The notes: generated by a model not told the origin, from the letters alone. A stretch of DNA of 64,000 nucleotides from Alphaproteobacteria bacterium LSUCC0396 (GCA_041228345.1 CP166131.1:2225001-2289000); one strand, 5' to 3'; positions 10,901 to 19,057 are shown, counted from the first letter of the stretch. Made by a program: numbers and translations.

Positions 10901-11038
10901 GGTAGGGTTGTTGATACTGATATGGCTGTCGAGTCTACTGCGCTGGCCCAAGAAATGATATTAGCTCAAGCGGCTCAGCAGGCTATCAATATGGCGAGGC
11001 AAAGACAGCTCACAGTTTTGGCTTTATTGGAGACATGA
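8000..11038 (+). CDS. Flagellin with inserted serralysin-type (M10) metalloprotease and RTX repeats
   Basis: 1012 aa. Residues 1-160 and about 910-1012 are flagellin N- and C-terminal domains (LSSGQRINSAADDAAGLAVA at the start; AQQAINMARQRQLTVLALLE at the end). The insert contains a metzincin zinc motif HEIGHALGLSH at residues 579-589 (H579, H583, H589 ligands, E580 catalytic), a Met-turn VMTY at about 612-615, the serralysin LDIEAIEHLYG segment, and Ca-binding RTX nonapeptides (GGDGADTIT, GNDGNDIID) around 786-820. This is the domain order of serralysins (protease then beta-roll). Known flagellinolysins also place a protease in the flagellin variable region, but of a different peptidase family; this one looks M10B. 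Residues 160-440 are a further linker with an Ala/Ser-rich stretch. Export by the flagellar system instead of type I secretion is inferred. Likely filament-displayed protease. Confidence 0.92.
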   Translation: MTVINTNVGALMARTYATKANEKMSRSMERLSSGQRINSAADDAAGLAVANKMESQQRGISMAMRNSRDGVSLVQTAESAMTEITNMVLRMRELAIQMDNGVYTGTDRDNAQLEINALLAEIDKIAENTRFNDVKLLDGSYDQTIRAGNTNAETTRITLNSMFIKDTGAGAGATLSTEFATGPVATGPAQFTTDFAEALSNQLGIEATDYGSLNATDSEAVLSNIVSSDDFGHHGDNILLLKDNISAVGYTYAAVSITDSQWLQVSSNLTLTKKLYEEIASLDPLNSVSYLDAVAQIRSNLADLEVERSRYIGSLFHSNEIDHKGVHVEGLSNNKYAEILNVYSDPATRQSITGEIAAIEVDFHELAKTLHDPLSCRHCIAKAAAGGDSAAAAGGSEGVSPGGDVWAAANASVSAAGSSSATAASPSSNAVSPLIKGSKWTNVGDDSSAAGGANNLSYSYWDGTTNYSASDPVAGTKTTLDSHATGTNNQTAHDKIFELWDAVAPFSLDKITESGNAGAIGDLRVAVTDSMPGGAAAFAYYPSSSPVGGDIYYGQTQVMGTPTDTDFVEGEYNWVTALHEIGHALGLSHPFDGGSSDGSKLDLNLDGQRNTVMTYVQRDRNRRIYMNGSTATTGGLINISTPGLLDIEAIEHLYGSTNWSHNASNTTYGSGAGSDAFDNNYESIRVISDSGGTDTLDASGVTATGSIIDLTPGTYSSINYYATDALKIASLTSDANQIAFFENYISQQNALASASSSKYQAFTRSALYRGQENVGIAHNTWIENAIGGDGADTITGNNKGNEITGNDGNDIIDGSGGTDVSIYSEAYANYSISSSGGTVTVSHTGGSADEGTDTLKNIEYIKFLDGYYDVATATWNNGGTVPGLTGSETGGKTGGVANGASAINIAGMTLEDIKIQSAADAQAAVLILDKSLEQISAGRAKLGAVSNRLAHNLDNQTQASMMSQQARGRVVDTDMAVESTALAQEMILAQAAQQAINMARQRQLTVLALLET

Positions 11039-11562
11039 TTTCTGTAATCCGAAATTGGCCAAGAGCGATACTGGTCTTTTATTGGTGTTTGGTGGCGCCT
11101 GCTGTATTTGCTTGTGATGCGGCAGTTAACCTAACAAAAATCACGGGATTTATATCAAAGGGAACGCTTGGGAAAGATGGTGATTATATCCAGCGCGTTT
11201 ACTCCGGGAATAATATGTCATTCTCAACAGTAGTATTTCCCCCTAATGCAACATTTAACAAAGAGAAGGCATTGCAGAGCACGGCAAAAAGCATGGTTTC
11301 TGCGGTGAGAGCAAGAGCTCAAAATTTTGAGCCAAATATCAAAATATTAAACCAAAATTTGTTATCAGAGCTCGACGCAAGATTAGAGTTTCTAATTTAT
11401 GCGCAGTATGGAAGTGAACAAGCTGTAAATATTGAAGCCTCCAGCGTAATTAAAAATAAGAATTGTTGGGCGATATTAAGGTTTACTGCTCTTAGTAAAG
11501 AGAAAAAGGAAGTTGCTCTAAATCATTTTGCAGCCCTCATCAGGGCAACTGAACTTTTTTGA
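11035..11562 (+). CDS. Small secreted protein coupled to the protease-flagellin
   Basis: 175 aa, family not recognised. Residues 1-26 form a signal peptide (Arg/Lys-poor hydrophobic core, AVFA-C cleavage region; a Cys directly follows, but Phe at -2 makes a lipoprotein less likely). The start ATG overlaps the stop of the metalloprotease-flagellin by 4 nt (ATGA), which indicates translational coupling. Serralysin operons often carry a small periplasmic inhibitor; this protein's size, export signal and position would fit such a role, but I see no inhibitor motif. A periplasmic helper of unknown function is equally possible. Confidence 0.8.
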   Translation: MISVIRNWPRAILVFYWCLVAPAVFACDAAVNLTKITGFISKGTLGKDGDYIQRVYSGNNMSFSTVVFPPNATFNKEKALQSTAKSMVSAVRARAQNFEPNIKILNQNLLSELDARLEFLIYAQYGSEQAVNIEASSVIKNKNCWAILRFTALSKEKKEVALNHFAALIRATELF

Positions 11563-11888
11563 TTTTTTTCTATAAAAGTTAGTTGGGTCCGATCTAAGCG
11601 ATGAGTGAGACCAGAGATAAAAATGCGCCCCTCACTTCAAAATTATTACCTGAATGGCTTGAGATTTCAGTTCCAAGGGCATGTTAAAAGTTGGTACCGC
11701 TTGAAATTGCCGTTCAGTGGGTTTGTTCTGTTTTAAAATGTTTGACCAGAGTTGGGCGTTTGTTTTTTTCCAGCATTTAATGCTGAACCCATTGGCATAC
11801 GCCGAGGTTTCAAAGGAGATAATTTCAGCCAGTGAGCAAATAAAAAATTAGAGAGGAAAATGAGCTCAAATGATTTGAGCCGGTAGAG
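11563..11888 (+). other. Intergenic region before flagellin at 11889
   Basis: 326 bp without a convincing gene. A TAAA box (11734) is followed by GGCGTT (11755), but at N17 spacing, so I do not call it as a promoter. An SD-like GAGAGG sits about 35 nt before the ATG. Nothing else was recognised. Confidence 0.5.
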
Positions 11889-13433
11889 ATGACTGTAATT
11901 AACACAAACTCTGCTGCATTGATGGCGAGAGCCTATGGGGAAAAAGCAAATCAAAATATGCTGAAACCCATTGAAAGGCTGTCCTCCGGGCTGCGCATTA
12001 ACAGCGCGTCTGATGACGCTGCCGGTTTGGTTGTTTCCAACAAAATGACTGCCAATATAAAAGACTATGATATGGCCGTCAGGAACAGTGTTGATATGAT
12101 AAGTCTTCTGGCCACTGCCGAGTCGGCTCTGGCTCAAATCAATCAAATACAGTCCAGGTTGATGGAACTTGCAATTCAGTCCGCGAATGGCGTCTACACG
12201 CAGCAAGATAGAGACTCAATGGAAATGGAATTATATGGTCTAGTTGCAGAAATTGATCGGATTGCGTTGAATACTAAATTCAGTGAGACGAATCTCCTTG
12301 ATGGGTCTTTTGAGGTTTCAGGCAGCTCCGCTCGTGATATTTTGCCCGTTAGTCTGAGCGAATTTTCTACTTCTACTGTCGGTCGCTATTGGGCGACAGA
12401 TAGTTTTGAAAATAGTAACTTTGCGACACAAGGCCCTGTTACAAATATAAGTGCAACAGAAAATAGGTTTCCGGGCTGGGCGGTTTTCAACGAGCGCGTG
12501 CGCCTTGGTAAAGGGGCTACTCCGGGGACAACTTCCATTGGGGGTTATAACGCTCCCATCGACCCGACACCGAACCCGCATCAGAATATCACTGGAGTTA
12601 ATGGTAGTGGCAACCCGGCCACTGGCCTAGATGACGAAGCTGCCATTACCGGAACTGGCAGTCGAGCAACTGAGTTGGGTACAGCTAACACAACGGGTTT
12701 TGCTTTTGACGCAACAGGTGGAATTAAACTGTTTTCTTCAAATGTATGGACAGAAAATGATCCATATTCTGTTGTGCATGGTCCGTATCTAATCTCTCAA
12801 GAAGCCAAGGAGATCACTGCTGGTGACGTAGTAAAATTTGACTGGAAGTCTGCCGGTACAGATGACGCTGCTTCGATTTATGCATATCTTTTAGATGTAG
12901 ATACTGGCGATACGATTGAGCTAATTGATTATACTCAATCAAGCGCTAACCAAACAACTCCATGGGCGACCAAGTCTACAAATATAACCAGAACCGGCAA
13001 TTATCAATTTGTATTTATTTCTGGAAGCTATGATGCAACTGGCGGTACGAAGCTTGGGGCAGCAATGTATGTAAATAATATTATTATCGATAGAAATCGA
13101 CTCCCCGCCTCAATGCAACACCTTGTCTCGCAAATTTCAGTTCAAAGCGAAGCTGAGGCAAAAAATGCAACTGATGTATTGAGTTATTCAATCGAACAAA
13201 CTGGTTTTACTCGAGCAATACTTGGCGCAACTATTAATCGATATCAAAGTTCAATCGAGGGAGCCCTGGTGCGGGGGGCAGACATGCGTAAAGCTAGGTC
13301 TCGAGTAATGGACGCTGAATACACAATTGAAACTTCAAAATTGGCTAAACAGCAAATTTTGGCACAAGCATCCATGGCAATGTTAGCGCAAGCTAACGCA
13401 TCAAAAGATGCTGTATTAGAACTCATAAGATAA
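11889..13433 (+). CDS. Flagellin with beta-sandwich insert (514 aa)
   Basis: N-terminal (LSSGLRINSASDDAAGLVVS) and C-terminal (AQASMAMLAQANASKDAVLE) flagellin domains flank a surface insert. The insert (about residues 165-410) begins with a PGWAVFNERVRLG segment and ends with a module VKFDWKSAGTDDAASIYAYL ... GNYQFVFISGSYDATGG ... MYVNNIIIDR. The same module, clearly homologous, is found in the 942-aa flagellin at 58211, and in no other flagellin here. The pattern of alternating hydrophobic strands and W/Y residues suggests a jelly-roll, perhaps carbohydrate-binding domain; this is inference. Followed by a hairpin terminator. Confidence 0.9.
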   Translation: MTVINTNSAALMARAYGEKANQNMLKPIERLSSGLRINSASDDAAGLVVSNKMTANIKDYDMAVRNSVDMISLLATAESALAQINQIQSRLMELAIQSANGVYTQQDRDSMEMELYGLVAEIDRIALNTKFSETNLLDGSFEVSGSSARDILPVSLSEFSTSTVGRYWATDSFENSNFATQGPVTNISATENRFPGWAVFNERVRLGKGATPGTTSIGGYNAPIDPTPNPHQNITGVNGSGNPATGLDDEAAITGTGSRATELGTANTTGFAFDATGGIKLFSSNVWTENDPYSVVHGPYLISQEAKEITAGDVVKFDWKSAGTDDAASIYAYLLDVDTGDTIELIDYTQSSANQTTPWATKSTNITRTGNYQFVFISGSYDATGGTKLGAAMYVNNIIIDRNRLPASMQHLVSQISVQSEAEAKNATDVLSYSIEQTGFTRAILGATINRYQSSIEGALVRGADMRKARSRVMDAEYTIETSKLAKQQILAQASMAMLAQANASKDAVLELIR

Positions 13434-13463
13434 TAAATTATTACAGTGCTTTAGGGAAAAATA

Positions 13464-13485
13464 CCGCCGGCTGGCGTTTTTTTTT
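13464..13485 (+). terminator. Terminator after flagellin at 11889
   Basis: CGCC-GGCT-GGCG hairpin followed by nine T residues. Confidence 0.7.
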
Positions 13486-13507
13486 GCTTAAAATTAAATA
13501 TTTTTTC

Positions 13508-13532
13508 TAAATAAATCTAAGATTGGGTCGTT
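13508..13532 (+). promoter_or_regulatory. Sigma-28-like promoter of flagellin at 13586
   Basis: TAAA-N15-GTCGTT, 54 nt before the ATG; same layout as the other flagellin promoters. Confidence 0.6.
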
Positions 13533-13585
13533 AGGCAGAAACGAGGGCCATATCAATGCAGTCGTGAAAGCTGAGGAGCTATGAT

Positions 13586-14824
13586 ATGACAATGATTAAC
13601 ACGAACGTAGGTGCCTTATTAGCGCGCACCTACGCGTCTAGAGCTGCCGAAAAAATGCAGACTTCTATGGAGCGCTTGTCATCAGGCAAGCGCATCAACA
13701 GTGCGGCAGATGATGCCGCTGGTTTGGCGGTTGCCAATAAAATGGAAAGTCAATTGAGTGGTATAAAAATGGCCATTCGTAACTCACAAGATGGCGTTTC
13801 TCTTGTTCAAACTGCAGATGGTGCATTTGCAGAAATAAGTAAATTAGTTCGCCGGATGCGTGAGCTGGCAGTCCAAATGCAAAACGGAATATACACGGCC
13901 AAGGATCGAAGTAATGCGCAAATGGAAATTAGAGCTCTTCTTTCTGAAATCAACAAGATAACGGAAAACACCCAGTACAACAAAGTTAACCTTCTTGATG
14001 GCAGTTATGACCAAACTGTGAGAGCGGGAAATTCAAATGCAGAAACAATTAGGTTAAGCATTGGCTCTTCTGCAACATCATCCACTGCAAAAATTGAGAA
14101 TTTTGCGGTTGAGAAAGCAGTTGGGCATACGAGTGCTTCTCCATCAAGGGCTAAAACACAAAATGAACTAGAAGTCTTTGAAGCTAAGAGTGTTCAAATT
14201 GATACAAGTGTTTGGTCAGATGCATTCAAAACGTTTTTTAACCAAGATAGCCTTGGGACTTTTGGTAAAACTACGACGGATGCAACAAAATCAGCTGATA
14301 ATGCTGATTTCAACCTAGACACAAAGACTGGAAAACTTACCAGTACTGCCGCAATAGTCTCTGGAACTGGCGGTTCAGCTAGTTCGCCCGTTGATACACC
14401 AGGTGGTGCAGTCAACGATGGCTTGTTTAGAATTGAGGTCACTTATACCAAAAGAGATTTGACGACTCACGTCGAGCAGCTAGAGATTAGTGTTAAAAAC
14501 AAAATAGAGACATCCCTCGATGATATAAGTGTTGAGACTACGGCAAATGCAGGCAGAGCAATTGAAACATTAGACAAGGCATTGGAGGAAGTTTCGACAG
14601 CACAGGCGAAACTTGGCGCGGTACAAAATAGGCTCAGCCACAACATCGATAACTTGTCCAAAGGGTCAATGCTAACTGAACAATCAGTCGGCCGAATCAT
14701 CGATGCGGACTTTGCTGCGGAAACAGCAGAGCTGTCAAAGCAAAAGATTTTGTCGCAAGCGGCGACATCAATGCTGGCTCAGGCGAATGTATCAAAACAG
14801 GGGGTCATAGCTTTATTAAGGTAA
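13586..14824 (+). CDS. fliC: Flagellin (412 aa)
   Basis: Canonical flagellin: N-domain residues 1-165 (MTMINTNVGALLARTYASRA, LSSGKRINSAADDAAGLAVA) and C-domain about 320-412 (AAETAELSKQKILSQAATSM). The middle domain has its own sequence (FAVEKAVGHTSASPSRAK...) but keeps the FxxDSLGTF ... FNLDTKTGKLTST ... VTYTKRD pattern seen in cassettes X and Y, so it looks like a third, more diverged allele of the same domain. The start is supported by GAGGAGCT ending 7 nt upstream. Confidence 0.93.
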   Translation: MTMINTNVGALLARTYASRAAEKMQTSMERLSSGKRINSAADDAAGLAVANKMESQLSGIKMAIRNSQDGVSLVQTADGAFAEISKLVRRMRELAVQMQNGIYTAKDRSNAQMEIRALLSEINKITENTQYNKVNLLDGSYDQTVRAGNSNAETIRLSIGSSATSSTAKIENFAVEKAVGHTSASPSRAKTQNELEVFEAKSVQIDTSVWSDAFKTFFNQDSLGTFGKTTTDATKSADNADFNLDTKTGKLTSTAAIVSGTGGSASSPVDTPGGAVNDGLFRIEVTYTKRDLTTHVEQLEISVKNKIETSLDDISVETTANAGRAIETLDKALEEVSTAQAKLGAVQNRLSHNIDNLSKGSMLTEQSVGRIIDADFAAETAELSKQKILSQAATSMLAQANVSKQGVIALLR

Positions 14825-14829
14825 AATAT

Positions 14830-14855
14830 TAAAATTTTTAAAAGTTATGCCGTTA
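14830..14855 (+). promoter_or_regulatory. Sigma-28-like promoter of flagellin at 14910
   Basis: TAAA-N15-GCCGTTA, closest of the set to the FliA consensus. It begins 3 nt after the preceding stop codon, so each flagellin has its own promoter. Confidence 0.6.
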
Positions 14856-14909
14856 TGTTAACCGAGGACGTCAATATAAGAATGTATTCCTTTATTGAAG
14901 GGCCTCAGC

Positions 14910-16085
14910 ATGACTGTAATTAACACCAACGTTGGCGCTTTAATGGCGCGTACATACGCGACCAAAGCCAACGACAAAATGCAAACATCCATGGAGCGGC
15001 TATCTTCTGGCTTGCGCATTAACAGTGCGGCAGATGATGCTGCTGGTTTGGCTGTGGCGAATAAGATGTCTAGTCAGCTTAGTGGCATTAAGATGGCTAT
15101 CCGGAACTCACAGGACGGGATCTCTCTTGTTCAGACGGCTGAGAGCGGCATGAGTGAGATCACAAACATGATCTTGCGTATGCGTGAACTTGCCGTGCAG
15201 ATGGAAAACGGTATCTATACTGCAAAGGACCGTGATAATGCCCAACTGGAAGTAAACGCGCTTCTAGCCGAAGTTGATAAGATCGCGACCAATACCCGTT
15301 TCAATGATGTGAAGGTTCTGGATGGATCATATGATCAGACCGTTCGTGCTGGTAACACAAATGCTGAGACCATACGGGTTAGTGTGGGATCCATGAAAAC
15401 AGCTGATAATGCCAAAATCACTGGGTTTGTGAAGAATAGAGCAGTTGTTCAATCAGCCACCAGTGTTACTTCGACAGGTGCTGCCACTGGTATTAAAGTG
15501 ACGATGGGAACTACTAAAGCATCGACAGTGGAAATTGACACAAGCATCTTTAGTACAGCTTTTAAAGAAGCATTTAAGAGTGACTCACTCGGGACCTTTA
15601 AAGTGTCAGGTGGAACTGCAGCAAACTTCTCGATTGACGCCAAGACTGGAAAGTTGACAAGCACTACAGCAATGGCAGCAAATACTTATACCTTTAATGT
15701 TGTATATACACCTCGTACGGGCTCGGCCCACACAGAGCAAATATCACTAATAGCTAGTGCTGCGAGTGAAGCCACGCTTGCGGATATTAAAGTTGAGACC
15801 ACGGCAAATGCTACACATGCGATTGAGAGTTTGGATAAGGCACTAGAAGAAGTTTCTACTGCACAGGCGAAGCTTGGTGCGATCCAGAACAGGCTTTCGC
15901 ACAACATTGATAACTTATCAAAGAGCTCAATGCTGACTGAGCAGTCAGTGGGACGTATTATTGATGCTGACTTTGCAACAGAAACATCTGAACTCTCAAA
16001 GCAGCAGATCTTGGCGCAAGCGGCGACGTCAATGCTGGCTCAGGCCAACCAATCTAAACAATCGGTGCTAGCACTGCTTCAGTAA
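14910..16085 (+). CDS. fliC: Flagellin, backbone A with cassette X (391 aa)
   Basis: Start set at the ATG giving MTVINTNVGALMARTYATKA, as in all paralogues; an in-frame TTG 15 nt upstream was rejected. Residues 1-168 N-domain, about 169-303 surface cassette X (KITGFVKNRAVVQSATSVTS ...), about 304-391 C-domain ending KQSVLALLQ. The protein is identical to the one encoded at 17643. Backbone A is marked by KMSSQLSG and by STAQAKLG. Cassette X contains FSIDAKTGKLTS and TPRTGSAHTEQISL, a cadherin-like strand pattern. Identical copies point to recent duplication or conversion. Confidence 0.95.
   Translation: MTVINTNVGALMARTYATKANDKMQTSMERLSSGLRINSAADDAAGLAVANKMSSQLSGIKMAIRNSQDGISLVQTAESGMSEITNMILRMRELAVQMENGIYTAKDRDNAQLEVNALLAEVDKIATNTRFNDVKVLDGSYDQTVRAGNTNAETIRVSVGSMKTADNAKITGFVKNRAVVQSATSVTSTGAATGIKVTMGTTKASTVEIDTSIFSTAFKEAFKSDSLGTFKVSGGTAANFSIDAKTGKLTSTTAMAANTYTFNVVYTPRTGSAHTEQISLIASAASEATLADIKVETTANATHAIESLDKALEEVSTAQAKLGAIQNRLSHNIDNLSKSSMLTEQSVGRIIDADFATETSELSKQQILAQAATSMLAQANQSKQSVLALLQ
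15415..15820 (+). repeat. Flagellin central cassette X, copy 1
   Basis: Codes for the surface domain of the flagellin at 14910. The same sequence is at 18148-18553 and, inverted, at 52336-52738, although the flanking backbone of the last differs. Confidence 0.8.
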
Positions 16086-16108
16086 GAATGGGTTATTTCA
16101 AGTAAAAA

Positions 16109-16135
16109 AGGCGCCCAAATTGGGCGTCTTTTTAT
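16109..16135 (+). terminator. Terminator after flagellin at 14910
   Basis: GCGCCC-AAATT-GGGCGT hairpin followed by CTTTTTATT. Repeated exactly 1380 bp downstream. Confidence 0.8.
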
Positions 16136-16181
16136 TAGAAGCAAATAGCATGCCAAAATAGATATTTTTTCATTTCTTTTC

Positions 16182-16205
16182 TAAATATTTTGCGTATGCG
16201 TCGTT
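16182..16205 (+). promoter_or_regulatory. Sigma-28-like promoter of flagellin at 16263
   Basis: TAAA-N14-GTCGTT, 57 nt before the ATG. The whole 177-nt intergenic region is duplicated at 17466-17642. Confidence 0.6.
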
Positions 16206-16262
16206 CTTTCATTTGAACGATGAATTTATAAAATCCACACCAATGATTGTGAGGGTCAAATC

Positions 16263-17465
16263 ATGACTGTAATTAACACCAACGTTGGCGCTTTAATGGC
16301 GCGTACATACGCGACCAAAGCCAACGACAAAATGCAAACATCCATGGAGCGGCTATCTTCTGGCTTGCGCATTAACAGTGCGGCAGATGATGCTGCTGGT
16401 TTGGCTGTGGCGAATAAGATGTCTAGTCAGCTTAGTGGCATTAAGATGGCTATCCGGAACTCACAGGACGGGATCTCTCTTGTTCAGACGGCTGAGAGCG
16501 GCATGAGTGAGATCACAAACATGATCTTGCGTATGCGTGAACTTGCCGTGCAGATGGAAAACGGTATCTATACTGCAAAGGACCGTGATAATGCCCAACT
16601 GGAAGTAAACGCGCTTCTAGCCGAAATTGATAAGATCGCGACCAATACCCGTTTCAATGATGTGAAGGTTCTGGATGGATCATATGATCAGACCGTTCGT
16701 GCTGGTAACACAAATGCTGAGACCATACGGGTTAGTGTGGGATCCATGAAAACAGCTGATAATGCCAAGTTGACATCATATGCAGTTGAAAAAGCTACGT
16801 TTGTAGCTACCAAATCTGCTGTTGCAACCACGAATGCAACTGCTATGTCATTGACTGTTAATGCAACTACGTCTGCTCAAATTAATACCCTGTCCTTAGC
16901 TGACTCAGCTTTCAAAGAGGTATTTAAAGGTGACTCTCTTGGAGAGTTTGCACTGACTGGAGCTGGCTCAACAAACGATCTTTTTACCATTGACGCAAAG
17001 ACTGGTGAATTGACATCAAAGGCAGCCATTGCCAATACCACTACTCACGAAGGCACAATTACATTTACTTACACGCCACGTACAATTAATGGCGTCGCTG
17101 GCCAAGCACATAGCTTTACCATAAGTTTAAGTGTTGCCAATGGCCAAACCTCATCGCTTTCTGGCATCAAGGTTGAAAACACTGTTAATGCTGGCCATGC
17201 GATTGAGAGTTTGGATAAGGCACTAGAAGAAGTTTCTACTGCACAGGCGAAGCTTGGTGCGATCCAGAACAGGCTTTCGCACAACATTGATAACTTATCA
17301 AAGAGCTCAATGCTGACTGAGCAGTCAGTGGGACGTATTATTGATGCTGACTTTGCAACAGAAACATCTGAACTCTCAAAGCAGCAGATCTTGGCGCAAG
17401 CGGCGACGTCAATGCTGGCTCAGGCCAACCAATCTAAACAATCGGTGCTAGCACTGCTTCAGTAA
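16263..17465 (+). CDS. fliC: Flagellin, backbone A with cassette Y (400 aa)
   Basis: N- and C-domains are those of the 14910 gene almost base for base (only a Val/Ile difference at LLAEI/VDKIATN). The centre, about residues 169-313, is a different cassette Y (KLTSYAVEKATFVATKSAVA ... FTIDAKTGELTS ... TYTPRTINGVAGQAHSF). The switch between cassette and backbone is sharp at both sides: after AATGCCAA upstream and at CATGCGATTGAGAG downstream. Middle copy of a tandem A-X, A-Y, A-X array. Confidence 0.95.
   Translation: MTVINTNVGALMARTYATKANDKMQTSMERLSSGLRINSAADDAAGLAVANKMSSQLSGIKMAIRNSQDGISLVQTAESGMSEITNMILRMRELAVQMENGIYTAKDRDNAQLEVNALLAEIDKIATNTRFNDVKVLDGSYDQTVRAGNTNAETIRVSVGSMKTADNAKLTSYAVEKATFVATKSAVATTNATAMSLTVNATTSAQINTLSLADSAFKEVFKGDSLGEFALTGAGSTNDLFTIDAKTGELTSKAAIANTTTHEGTITFTYTPRTINGVAGQAHSFTISLSVANGQTSSLSGIKVENTVNAGHAIESLDKALEEVSTAQAKLGAIQNRLSHNIDNLSKSSMLTEQSVGRIIDADFATETSELSKQQILAQAATSMLAQANQSKQSVLALLQ
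16769..17198 (+). repeat. Flagellin central cassette Y, copy 1
   Basis: Surface-domain cassette of the 16263 flagellin; the encoded residues are identical to those of the minus-strand flagellin at 21401-22603 (cassette at 21670-22098). Confidence 0.8.
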
Positions 17466-17488
17466 GAATGGGTTATTTCAAGTAAAAA

Positions 17489-17515
17489 AGGCGCCCAAAT
17501 TGGGCGTCTTTTTAT
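17489..17515 (+). terminator. Terminator after flagellin at 16263
   Basis: Exact copy of the hairpin at 16109-16135, displaced by 1380 bp. Confidence 0.8.
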
Positions 17516-17561
17516 TAGAAGCAAATAGCATGCCAAAATAGATATTTTTTCATTTCTTTTC

Positions 17562-17585
17562 TAAATATTTTGCGTATGCGTCGTT
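17562..17585 (+). promoter_or_regulatory. Sigma-28-like promoter of flagellin at 17643
   Basis: TAAA-N14-GTCGTT, exact copy of the box at 16182-16205. Confidence 0.6.
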
Positions 17586-17642
17586 CTTTCATTTGAACGA
17601 TGAATTTATAAAATCCACACCAATGATTGTGAGGGTCAAATC

Positions 17643-18818
17643 ATGACTGTAATTAACACCAACGTTGGCGCTTTAATGGCGCGTACATACGCGACCAAAG
17701 CCAACGACAAAATGCAAACATCCATGGAGCGGCTATCTTCTGGCTTGCGCATTAACAGTGCGGCAGATGATGCTGCTGGTTTGGCTGTGGCGAATAAGAT
17801 GTCTAGTCAGCTTAGTGGCATTAAGATGGCTATCCGGAACTCACAGGACGGGATCTCTCTTGTTCAGACGGCTGAGAGCGGCATGAGTGAGATCACAAAC
17901 ATGATCTTGCGTATGCGTGAACTTGCCGTGCAGATGGAAAACGGTATCTATACTGCAAAGGACCGTGATAATGCCCAACTGGAAGTAAACGCGCTTCTAG
18001 CCGAAGTTGATAAGATCGCGACCAATACCCGTTTCAATGATGTGAAGGTTCTGGATGGATCATATGATCAGACCGTTCGTGCTGGTAACACAAATGCTGA
18101 GACCATACGGGTTAGTGTGGGATCCATGAAAACAGCTGATAATGCCAAAATCACTGGGTTTGTGAAGAATAGAGCAGTTGTTCAATCAGCCACCAGTGTT
18201 ACTTCGACAGGTGCTGCCACTGGTATTAAAGTGACGATGGGAACTACTAAAGCATCGACAGTGGAAATTGACACAAGCATCTTTAGTACAGCTTTTAAAG
18301 AAGCATTTAAGAGTGACTCACTCGGGACCTTTAAAGTGTCAGGTGGAACTGCAGCAAACTTCTCGATTGACGCCAAGACTGGAAAGTTGACAAGCACTAC
18401 AGCAATGGCAGCAAATACTTATACCTTTAATGTTGTATATACACCTCGTACGGGCTCGGCCCACACAGAGCAAATATCACTAATAGCTAGTGCTGCGAGT
18501 GAAGCCACGCTTGCGGATATTAAAGTTGAGACCACGGCAAATGCTACACATGCGATTGAGAGTTTGGATAAGGCACTAGAAGAAGTTTCTACTGCACAGG
18601 CGAAGCTTGGTGCGATCCAGAACAGGCTTTCGCACAACATTGATAACTTATCAAAGAGCTCAATGCTGACTGAGCAGTCAGTGGGACGTATTATTGATGC
18701 TGACTTTGCAACAGAAACATCTGAACTCTCAAAGCAGCAGATCTTGGCGCAAGCGGCGACGTCAATGCTGGCTCAGGCCAACCAATCTAAACAATCGGTG
18801 CTAGCACTGCTTCAGTAA
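17643..18818 (+). CDS. fliC: Flagellin, backbone A with cassette X, second copy (391 aa)
   Basis: Encodes the same 391-residue protein as the gene at 14910. Its upstream region copies that of the 16263 gene, but similarity to the other copies stops immediately after the stop codon, so the duplicated unit is [intergenic region + coding region]. A long hairpin terminator at 18968 lies downstream. Confidence 0.95.
   Translation: MTVINTNVGALMARTYATKANDKMQTSMERLSSGLRINSAADDAAGLAVANKMSSQLSGIKMAIRNSQDGISLVQTAESGMSEITNMILRMRELAVQMENGIYTAKDRDNAQLEVNALLAEVDKIATNTRFNDVKVLDGSYDQTVRAGNTNAETIRVSVGSMKTADNAKITGFVKNRAVVQSATSVTSTGAATGIKVTMGTTKASTVEIDTSIFSTAFKEAFKSDSLGTFKVSGGTAANFSIDAKTGKLTSTTAMAANTYTFNVVYTPRTGSAHTEQISLIASAASEATLADIKVETTANATHAIESLDKALEEVSTAQAKLGAIQNRLSHNIDNLSKSSMLTEQSVGRIIDADFATETSELSKQQILAQAATSMLAQANQSKQSVLALLQ
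18148..18553 (+). repeat. Flagellin central cassette X, copy 2
   Basis: Same sequence as 15415-15820. Confidence 0.8.
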
Positions 18819-18967
18819 AGATGTTCCTAACCTAATATAAAATGTGTGGACCGCATTTGGGTTAGGCGACAACTTCGGTTTTGGTAGACCGTACTGGTTG
18901 CCATGCCAAATAGAATAACAGTCGGTCCTCAACCTGGTACTTAAGGTATTAGGTATGGCTGTTTGAT

Positions 18968-19002
18968 GGGGAGGGGGCTTGCTTTGCAAGCCCTCTCTTT
19001 TC
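18968..19002 (+). terminator. Terminator after the flagellin tandem array
   Basis: 12-bp stem with one mismatch (GAGGGGGCTTGC / GCAAGCCCTCTC), 3-nt loop, followed by TTTTCTT. It lies in a 470-bp gene-free stretch (18819-19288) that otherwise holds only the two sigma-54-type boxes listed below. Confidence 0.75.
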
Positions 19003-19057
19003 TTGCGCATAATTCCCCATTTTAGAAAATAAATTCTTTTAGTTGGCGATTCCAGCT

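Noticed and set aside
11571-11600. TAAA...CCGAT as sigma-28 promoter after gene 11035
   Set aside because: Spacing is only 11-12 nt and the box is 290 nt from the next gene.
14895-14909. TTG start 15 nt upstream for flagellin 14910
   Set aside because: All paralogues start at MTVINTN; the added residues have no counterpart.
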